From: an uncultured Odoribacter sp.
GTDB taxonomy: Bacteria; Bacteroidota; Bacteroidia; Bacteroidales; Marinifilaceae
Direction of reading: 5' to 3'
Length of the DNA stretch: 13,544 nucleotides
Assembly: GCA_905204385.1 (NCBI GenBank)
Contig: CAJKZL010000029.1
Location: 1 to 13,544 of the forward strand
Numbering within the stretch: position 1 is the first letter of the stretch; each line of letters opens with the position of its first letter. Below, in pieces: positions 8,374 to 13,544 of the stretch. The notes under the pieces are model-generated. The model was not told the DNA's origin, did not search any database, and saw only the letters and a list, made by a program, of their open reading frames with translations. The position numbers were made by a program, and so were the translations under genes.

Positions 8374-8381
8374 CAAATATA
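8374..8381 (-). promoter_or_regulatory. -7 box (TATATTTG) facing left inside the invertible segment
   Basis: On the minus strand this is an exact TAnnTTTG. The expected TTTG 19-21 nt upstream is replaced by a T-rich run (minus strand, 8403-8396). Transcription would start around 8368 and cross the left repeat, the arrangement expected of a phase-variable promoter. In the present orientation the transcript would run antisense toward the barrel gene ending at 8245. Confidence 0.55.
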
Positions 8382-8789
8382 CGCATATTATTTATAAAAA
8401 AAAGGAATAGATTCTTTTTTTATCAGAATTTCTGGTATATTTTCTCTTCGGTTTGGCCTCTTATAGGATAAATAGCTTTCATTTATTTATTTTTAACTTC
8501 CATATTGTTCGATAGTTAGGTTGTACGTATCCTTTTTTGAAAGGTTATAACAAATAGTTGTAAAAATAACCTTCTTTTTCCATTCTTTTTTACTAAAATT
8601 TTCTTCTCAGGCATACCCAAAAAGCATTTATACAATTTTTCACTTTTTCGCCTTCTTTTATAAGGTAATGAGTCTGTTGTTAATGTATTGATAATCATTG
8701 TTTAAGATTTGTTATCGCTTCCGCCGCTTCTCCTGTTATCATCCTTTTAAAATGCCTTTAAACAACAGATAGTGAATATTTTGTTCAAT

Positions 8790-8806
8790 AAAATAAACGT
8801 TCGTTT
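8790..8806 (-). repeat. Right inverted repeat of the invertible segment
   Basis: AAAATAAACGTTCGTTT on the plus strand, the exact reverse complement of 8354-8370. Homology stops at once on both sides of the 17 bp, which argues that the repeat itself is the selected site rather than a remnant of a longer duplication. Confidence 0.85.
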
Positions 8807-8934
8807 TTGCAAGGGTATTTTTTGGTTATTCAGACAAGGATAAATTGCATAAACTGAAGTGGATATTTTGAAATGAGCAGAATGTAGAATTAAGAACTTA
8901 ACGTATGGAAAGAAGTTATTTGATTCAACAAACA

Positions 8935-8954
8935 CCCCCCGGTTAACCGGGAGG
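8935..8954. repeat. GC-rich palindrome in the leader
   Basis: A 14-bp perfect palindrome, CCCGGTTAACCGGG (8938-8951), extended by CC/GG at 8935-8936 and 8953-8954 across one mismatch. It stands out in AT-rich surroundings. It is probably an RNA stem in the leader or a protein-binding site; there is no T-run after it, so it is not an intrinsic terminator. Confidence 0.6.
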
Positions 8955-8997
8955 CATTTTCTGTCTGTAGAATATGACAGGAAACCGAAATTAAATC

Positions 8998-9024
8998 ATG
9001 AAAACAGGAGAGTTACAAAAGTGA
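8998..9024 (+). CDS. Possible 8-residue leader peptide
   Basis: ATG to TGA encoding MKTGELQK, about 30 nt upstream of the lipoprotein start codons. No other support: no clear ribosome site, and composition that could arise by chance. Recorded because it lies in a long structured leader. Confidence 0.12.
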   Translation: MKTGELQK

Positions 9025-9052
9025 CTTCAATTAAATTACCAATTATAATTTT

Positions 9053-12000
9053 ATGTTTATGAACAAAAAGTGGAAATTAATTAGTTATGTACTTGCAGGT
9101 GCATTGTTCCTAGGAGTATCCGGGACAACGTTTACCGGTTGTAAAGACTACGATGATGATATTGATAGTCTGAAAGAGAAGGATTCGAACTTGGAGTCTG
9201 TCATTTCGGCATTGAAAACACAGGTGTCGACCTTGGAAACAGCTTTAGAAACGGCCCAAAGCGCGGCATCCGCTGCTCAGAACGCAGCGGAAATTGCTCA
9301 GAAGGCAGCTTCTACTGCACAAACGGCCGCTGATAAAGCCATGGCTGAAGCTGAAGCAGCAAAATCATTGGCAACGTCGGCTGCTGCTACTGCAAAAGCT
9401 GAAGCAATTAAAGAAGCGAAGGAATATGCTGAAAGCCTTATCGCTAACTTAGCTTCCAAGGGTGATATAGAAGCTGTAGTGAATGATTTGAATGAATTGT
9501 CGTCTAAGGTTTCCGGTATCGACCTGGCATTGAATAATTTGCAGACTAGTTTAGAGAAGTATTGTACGATCGATGCTTTGACTGCTGCACAAAAGGCTCT
9601 TGAACTTCAGATCGAGGCTGTAAAAAAATATGCAGAAAAAGCAGATTCTGATTTGGCTGCTCAATTAAAGATCGTATTGGATGATCTGGAAGGAAGACTT
9701 TCTGCTCTTGAAACTGCCTCCGCCAATAATCTTACTTTGGCCCAGGTTCAAAAATTAGTGGGAGACGCGAATACTGCTTTATTAAAGGAATTAGGGATTG
9801 AAACCGGTACAAAGCTTTCGACCTTATTTTCTTTTATTTCTGCCCGGGTTTCAAGTGTAACTTTAGTCCCGAAAGTATTTATCGATGGCATTGAATCGAT
9901 TGAGTTTCAGTCATTGAAATATACTCCGTTGATTTTTAAAAATGGTAAATGGATAGATAATTCTTCCGAAGCCGCTAAAATTCTTTCAAACGGTTCCACC
10001 CAGGCTTTTTATCGGTTGAATCCAACCGGAGTTCAGGAAACCGATATCGAGAAGCCTAGTTTTATTTCAAACCTTGCCACAACGAAAGCCAATGGGGAAG
10101 GTGAAAATACTCCTATCAAGGTGGATAGCTACACTATCGATCAGCTATCGGGCATTATGACTGTCAATACTTCCAAAACGGTTACTTCTTCTTTGGAGTT
10201 AGAAGGAAATAAGATTTGGACCGTAGCGTTAAAAGTGCCTGTTGCCCAGAAAAATCTGGTTGAAGGCGAAAAAGAAGCATATGTATATTCTGAATATGTC
10301 CGTGTAGCAGAAGCGACTGTTGCTCCTAAAATTGCAGCGAAACCCTATAATACTAAGGTTGCTCCCCATCACTACTCCGATTCGACTACCATTTTCAATT
10401 CACAGATCGATGCAAATGCTTTGGTGACCAAAGAAGTTGTTATGGATAAAAAGACAGCGGCAGCAAGCTTGAACTTATATGATTTGGTAACGGGTTGTGC
10501 CATGTTTGGAGATGTTCACCGCAATGAATTGACCCGGAAAGAACTGGCAAGCTACGGTCTGGAATTCCGTTTTGCAATAGCAAAGGGTGCATATACCGAT
10601 GTAACGAATCAAACCAATCAGCAAAAATTTGCAGTGATTTCCCAGGATTCATTGGTTATCCCTGCACTTCCCGATGGCGAGACCAATAATTTTGCAGCAG
10701 CAGATAAAGAACCTATTGTCCGTGTAAGTTTGGTGGATACCAAAAACGGTGGCAAGATCGTAGACGTTGTCTACCTGAAAATAAAATGGGTTAAACAAGC
10801 CATGGGCGATCAGAACTTGGGCGTAATCGGAGAATACGACAAAACGCTGGGTTGTGAAGATCTTAGAATGGCTATATCCTGGGAAGATATGCATACTAAG
10901 GTATATGCTAAACTGGGTGACCTTGGACTCTCTTTTGAAGAATTCAAACAGATTTATCCGATGAAGATAGAGGGCGATAAGATTATTAACATGACTATTA
11001 CCGGTGATGGTTCGGTTAAGGGTGCAGATTCTGATTATCCTGCAGACTCTTATGCCTTTGTTTGGACATTATCGGCAGACGACATGGGAGCGATTTATCC
11101 GAAATTAGCTAAAGATTATGGGGTAACCATTACTTGTGAGCCGTCCATATCGACCTATCCGAAAATATCCTTCTCTCTGGAAGCTACGGTTGTTTTGCCC
11201 GAATTGCCGAGTATTAACGGGTATTATGGAAATTATTGGCAGACTGTAGGTGAATTATATCGGATCACTCCGGTACACTATGATCCGAAGGGAGCTAAAG
11301 ATCAAACTTGTGTATACAACAACAATTTGATGAATGGATTCACTTTCTATACCTATGCCGACGGTTCTAAGTTTATTGTGAAAAATATTCCGGATTGCGG
11401 AACTTGGGATATGCAATTCTCTATGAAGCAATCGACCGATGGGTATGCTCCGAATTATACGGGTTCCGAGCCTGATAAAAATAAAGAGAATAATATCGGC
11501 GGTTACAATCTCATGAAGTCAGGTGTTCAGGCTGCTCAATTAGTATGGCCGGATGATCACGTTGCCTGGTGTAAGAATCCCGAGCATAAGGAAGCCAATA
11601 TTGTTTTGGAAAAGAACGATGCTGGTAAAGGATTGATAGGAAAAACAGCTAACATCACCGTTTGGGCCACTATTAATCCCTACAATTATGTTCCGGTACT
11701 CTCTTACGACGTAAAGTTTGTCGTTCCGTTGACTATCAATGCCAGCCTGGAAGGCCACTTTGTGGATCATAAATACGAAGGTTCTAAAGTTAGCTGGGCT
11801 GAAGCATTTACAATGACCGATTTTGCCAACTATAGTGTAGCGAAACAGACCACAAATACTGCTGATGAATATACCAAGTATGCGGCAGAACTTTATAAAT
11901 TCTATGAAGTAGAGGATCCGCAATGGGATACCGAAAATGCCAAGATTTCTATGAAATGGCAGAACGGTAGTCTGGTTGTCGATAATACTCTGACCGCTGA

Positions 12001-12199
12001 TAAGTGTATTTCATTGAAAGAAGCTTATGCTCAATACTCGATTTCACTGGAGGGAAATGATTTGGTATTCAAAAATAATAGTGGTTCTAATGTGGAAGAA
12101 GAATGCTATATTTATGTGAAGGTAATTGTGAAATATGGTTGGTGCAGTGCAGAAAAATGTGTTCAAATTAAATTGTTACCCGGAGATATTACCGATTAA
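9053..12199 (+). CDS. S-layer-like surface lipoprotein with alanine-rich coiled coil
   Basis: A 1048-residue lipoprotein. ATGs at 9053 and 9059 are both possible; the second (MNKKWKL) gives a typical signal peptide. Lipobox FTGC with the lipidated Cys30, then KDYDDD, an acidic surface-export signal of the Bacteroidetes kind. Residues about 36-250 are coiled coil: 66-125 are very Ala-rich with AQ/AA heptads, followed by Leu-based heptads. From about 266 (VSSVTLVPKVFIDGIESIEF) the protein turns to beta-rich, Ig-like sequence to the end, without catalytic motifs I recognise. The N-terminus resembles DUF4988/PL29 N-terminal-type lipoproteins, and the whole arrangement resembles the phase-variable S-layer lipoprotein BT1927 of B. 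thetaiotaomicron as I recall it. An OmpA-family gene follows. Expression is probably set by the upstream invertible segment. Confidence 0.75.
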   Translation: MFMNKKWKLISYVLAGALFLGVSGTTFTGCKDYDDDIDSLKEKDSNLESVISALKTQVSTLETALETAQSAASAAQNAAEIAQKAASTAQTAADKAMAEAEAAKSLATSAAATAKAEAIKEAKEYAESLIANLASKGDIEAVVNDLNELSSKVSGIDLALNNLQTSLEKYCTIDALTAAQKALELQIEAVKKYAEKADSDLAAQLKIVLDDLEGRLSALETASANNLTLAQVQKLVGDANTALLKELGIETGTKLSTLFSFISARVSSVTLVPKVFIDGIESIEFQSLKYTPLIFKNGKWIDNSSEAAKILSNGSTQAFYRLNPTGVQETDIEKPSFISNLATTKANGEGENTPIKVDSYTIDQLSGIMTVNTSKTVTSSLELEGNKIWTVALKVPVAQKNLVEGEKEAYVYSEYVRVAEATVAPKIAAKPYNTKVAPHHYSDSTTIFNSQIDANALVTKEVVMDKKTAAASLNLYDLVTGCAMFGDVHRNELTRKELASYGLEFRFAIAKGAYTDVTNQTNQQKFAVISQDSLVIPALPDGETNNFAAADKEPIVRVSLVDTKNGGKIVDVVYLKIKWVKQAMGDQNLGVIGEYDKTLGCEDLRMAISWEDMHTKVYAKLGDLGLSFEEFKQIYPMKIEGDKIINMTITGDGSVKGADSDYPADSYAFVWTLSADDMGAIYPKLAKDYGVTITCEPSISTYPKISFSLEATVVLPELPSINGYYGNYWQTVGELYRITPVHYDPKGAKDQTCVYNNNLMNGFTFYTYADGSKFIVKNIPDCGTWDMQFSMKQSTDGYAPNYTGSEPDKNKENNIGGYNLMKSGVQAAQLVWPDDHVAWCKNPEHKEANIVLEKNDAGKGLIGKTANITVWATINPYNYVPVLSYDVKFVVPLTINASLEGHFVDHKYEGSKVSWAEAFTMTDFANYSVAKQTTNTADEYTKYAAELYKFYEVEDPQWDTENAKISMKWQNGSLVVDNTLTADKCISLKEAYAQYSISLEGNDLVFKNNSGSNVEEECYIYVKVIVKYGWCSAEKCVQIKLLPGDITD

Positions 12200-12238
12200 T
12201 CAGTAAAAGAAGACATTCTTTATATGCTTAACGTTCAG

Positions 12239-12269
12239 ATTGGGAGGGGGATAACCTCTCCCAATTTTT
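12239..12269 (+). terminator. Intrinsic terminator after the lipoprotein gene
   Basis: ATTGGGAG (12239-12246) pairs with CTCCCAAT (12258-12265), extended inward by one G-T and two G-C pairs to a GATAA loop, followed by a T-run (12265-12269). It lies 40 nt after the lipoprotein stop and about 70 nt before the OmpA-family gene. It would end most transcripts while allowing some readthrough. Confidence 0.88.
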
Positions 12270-12294
12270 GATTATTACCGGATCGTATGTGATT

Positions 12295-12311
12295 CGACAT
12301 AATAAATGTCG
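12295..12311 (+). other. Small hairpin before the OmpA-family gene
   Basis: CGACAT (12295-12300) and ATGTCG (12306-12311) form a perfect 6-bp stem with an AATAA loop, 27 nt before the ATG at 12339. No T-run follows. It may be a leader structure or an RNA-processing site; no clear Bacteroidetes promoter was found between 12270 and 12338. Confidence 0.35.
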
Positions 12312-12338
12312 GTACTTATTCAAAAATAATCTCAAGAC

Positions 12339-13469
12339 ATGAAATCAACATTATATGTAGTGCTATTTCTTTTAAGTTATTTGTTTTCTTCAGCCCAATC
12401 CGTAACCGGACAGGAGATCCGTTTCCTGCCTCATTGGTTGATTCAAGTGCAGGGTGGTGCGGGATATACGCTGGGTGAAATAAAAATGCATAAACTGATT
12501 TCTCCGTCGGTCGGTCTGTACGGAGGTTACCAAATTACGCCGGTGTGGGGCTTGCGTGTCGGATTGAGTGGCTGTCAAAGCAAAGGAGGCTGGGCTGTGA
12601 CAAAACAATCGTATACGTATAAATATGTCCAGTTGAATGCCGATGCTCTGGTGAACCTGAGCAATTGGTTGGGCGGTTATCGCTACGATCGTTTTTTCAG
12701 TACTTATGTTTTCGGTGGTGTTGCTTACAACCATAGTTTTGACAACGACGAGGCCGTCGCCCTCGACGATGCAGGCAATGCTCTTCGTTACCTTTGGCGG
12801 GATAGCCGTTCTTTCGTTGCCGGCCGCATGGGGCTGGGCTTCGATTTTCGCCTTTGTGAACGGGTTGCCTTCAATCTGGAGGGTAATGCGAATGTGCTTT
12901 CGGACCATTACAATTCTAAAAAAGCAAACAATGCCGATTGGCAATTCAACGTAATGGCCGGTTTTAGCTTCCGCTTAGGCAAAACGCATGTTAAAAGCCG
13001 CAAACAGGAGGAAGCGCCGCTTCCGGAAATCGTGGTGAAAGACACGGACACTCCCTATTTCGAACCTGAAACAAAAAAAGAACCCGTCGTAAAGCCGGTT
13101 CCCCAAACGATTTCCCGGGAGGTCTTTTTTGCCCTGAATTCTTCCGTAGTCCGTGAAAGTGAAATGGCCAAGATTGATGCTTTGTTGAATTTCCTGAACG
13201 AACATCCGGAAAAGAAGGTGGTGATTACCGGCTTTGCCGATGTCCAGACCGGAAATCCCCGTTATAATATGACCTTGTCGCGACGCCGGGCGGAGCAGGT
13301 GGCGGAAATATTGACCGGCAAGGGAATCGCTAAGGAAAGAATGGACATCAAATGCAGAAATTTGGCCGAAATACCGCCCATGCGCGCGGTCAGATACGCG
13401 CAGGCGAACGCGACTGCAACGCCCAGCACAGAAACCGCCAGCGCAATGAGAATAGAGTTGACCAGATAA
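12339..13469 (+). CDS. OmpA-family barrel protein, C-terminus replaced by foreign sequence
   Basis: 376 codons as read. Signal peptide at 1-19 (MKSTLYVVLFLLSYLFSSA). Residues about 30-215 form an outer-membrane barrel of GG/aromatic strands (WLIQVQGGAGYTLGE, STYVFGGVAYNHSF, FNVMAGFSFRLGK), then a Pro/Glu/Lys linker (about 220-257) and an OmpA peptidoglycan-binding domain from about 260. The domain shows FFALNSSVV, GFADVQTGNPRYN and LSRRRAEQV, with Asp301 and an Arg near 316 as the diaminopimelate-binding pair. The domain is normal to about residue 335-339 (KERMDIKC). The last ~37 residues, Ala/Thr-rich, do not fit the family; the expected final strand and helix are missing. They are antisense to an ABC permease fragment, so the true gene probably continues elsewhere. 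It follows the S-layer-like gene and probably links that coat to peptidoglycan. Confidence 0.8.
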   Translation: MKSTLYVVLFLLSYLFSSAQSVTGQEIRFLPHWLIQVQGGAGYTLGEIKMHKLISPSVGLYGGYQITPVWGLRVGLSGCQSKGGWAVTKQSYTYKYVQLNADALVNLSNWLGGYRYDRFFSTYVFGGVAYNHSFDNDEAVALDDAGNALRYLWRDSRSFVAGRMGLGFDFRLCERVAFNLEGNANVLSDHYNSKKANNADWQFNVMAGFSFRLGKTHVKSRKQEEAPLPEIVVKDTDTPYFEPETKKEPVVKPVPQTISREVFFALNSSVVRESEMAKIDALLNFLNEHPEKKVVITGFADVQTGNPRYNMTLSRRRAEQVAEILTGKGIAKERMDIKCRNLAEIPPMRAVRYAQANATATPSTETASAMRIELTR

Positions 13470-13544
13470 TCGCCCGCCCCTTTGTTCTGCGTGTTGAGCA
13501 CATTATCTAAGGTAAAGGAAAGGTCAGAGGGGTACTTTTTGTTA
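13340..13544 (-). CDS. ABC transporter permease fragment (foreign to its surroundings)
   Basis: On the minus strand an open frame enters at the window edge and encodes FTLDNVLNTQ, then YLVNSILIALAVSVLGVA, AFACAYLTARMG and FLHLMSILSLAIP. This is the pattern of inner-membrane permease subunits of binding-protein-dependent ABC importers (iron(III)/phosphonate/spermidine type) and looks Firmicute-like. After LSLAIP, where a Gly-rich loop (GLVLG-like) would follow, the frame turns into the antisense of the OmpA domain. The frame stays open past 13544, so the N-terminal part lies outside. GC content and codon choice (GCG, CTG, GGC) differ from the rest of the window. The join lies somewhere in about 13325-13357; it cannot be fixed because both readings are plausible there. 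Confidence 0.65.

Larger units (their letters stand above)
8354..8806. promoter_or_regulatory. Candidate invertible promoter segment
   Basis: A gene-free, AT-rich 419-bp core (8371-8789) bounded by 17-bp perfect inverted repeats. A minus-strand -7 box, TATATTTG, sits 3 nt inside the left repeat. From established knowledge, many Bacteroides surface loci are switched by serine or tyrosine invertases that flip a promoter between such repeats; the core AAACGTTCGT matches the Mpi-type repeat motif as I recall it. In the orientation seen, the promoter faces left, away from the lipoprotein gene at 9053: an OFF state. Inversion would place it at about 8779-8786 facing right. Small open frames inside the segment (minus strand, about 60 codons) have no recognisable features and I take them as chance. 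Confidence 0.7.
8807..9052 (+). promoter_or_regulatory. Long structured leader of the lipoprotein gene
   Basis: 246 nt between the right repeat and the first ATG. No convincing full promoter was found here on the plus strand (only imperfect TA/TTTG boxes), which fits a promoter supplied from the invertible segment. It contains a strong palindrome (CCCGGTTAACCGGG, 8938-8951), a short stem (CTGTC 8961-8965 with GACAG 8976-8980) and an 8-codon open frame at 8998. It would be the 5' leader of an abundant surface protein, perhaps stabilising the mRNA. Confidence 0.5.

Noticed and set aside
8516..8935. Two minus-strand frames of about 60 codons in the intergenic region
   Set aside because: Low-complexity, Lys/Phe-rich translations in AT-rich DNA, no ribosome site, and one crosses the right inverted repeat, so inversion would disrupt it.
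9248..9430. DNA tandem repeat array in the alanine-rich region
   Set aside because: The periodicity is at the protein level (Ala heptads); codons differ between units, so there is no true DNA repeat prone to slippage.
12390..12944. A 184-codon open frame on the minus strand
   Set aside because: It is antisense to the signal peptide and barrel of the OmpA-family gene, and its translation resembles no protein.
1..13544. CRISPR arrays, tRNA or rRNA genes, insertion sequences, restriction or toxin-antitoxin systems
   Set aside because: None seen: no spaced direct repeats, no cloverleaf ending in CCA, no transposase, nuclease or antitoxin-like frame on either strand.

Overview
The window looks like chromosomal DNA of a gut-type Bacteroidales bacterium. 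The reasons are the Bacteroidetes promoter signature (TTTG, about 20 nt, TAnnTTTG) upstream of at least one gene, families typical of the phylum (DUF5723 barrel, DUF4492 next to cydAB, a surface lipoprotein with an acidic export signal after its lipobox cysteine), weak A-rich ribosome binding regions, and a large LacZ-type beta-galactosidase. I cannot fix the genus. The last ~190 bases are different (GC-rich, antisense ABC permease) and look like a chimeric contig end.

Layout. 1-1245 (+): C-terminal part of a beta-galactosidase broken by two in-frame stops, closed by a bidirectional terminator shared with the convergent gene 1370-2758 (-), a DUF5723 outer-membrane barrel with a near-perfect promoter. 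2965-6274/6346 (-): an operon of a DUF4492 small membrane protein, cydA, cydB and a YbjQ-type protein, encoding cytochrome bd quinol oxidase for microaerobic respiration. 6502-8245 (+, divergent from the cyd operon): an AI-2E/PerM-family transporter and a small outer-membrane barrel. 8246-9052: an 800-bp AT-rich gene-free stretch. 9053-12199 (+): a 1048-aa surface lipoprotein with an alanine-rich coiled coil, S-layer-like. Then an intrinsic terminator and an OmpA-family protein at 12339 whose peptidoglycan-binding domain runs into foreign sequence.

The main find is in the 8246-9052 gap. A 17-bp perfect inverted repeat (8354-8370 and 8790-8806) brackets 419 bp. Its core, AAACGTTCGT, matches what I recall of the inverted repeats at phase-variable promoters of Bacteroides controlled by Mpi-type invertases. 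The best promoter -7 box in the segment (TATATTTG, minus strand, 8374-8381) sits next to the left repeat and points away from the lipoprotein gene. Inverting the segment would put it at about 8779-8786, aimed at the lipoprotein and OmpA genes. I read this as an invertible promoter captured OFF, controlling a phase-variable S-layer-like coat with an OmpA-type anchor. This resembles the phase-variable S-layer locus reported in Bacteroides thetaiotaomicron (recalled from memory). No invertase gene lies in the window, so it would act in trans.
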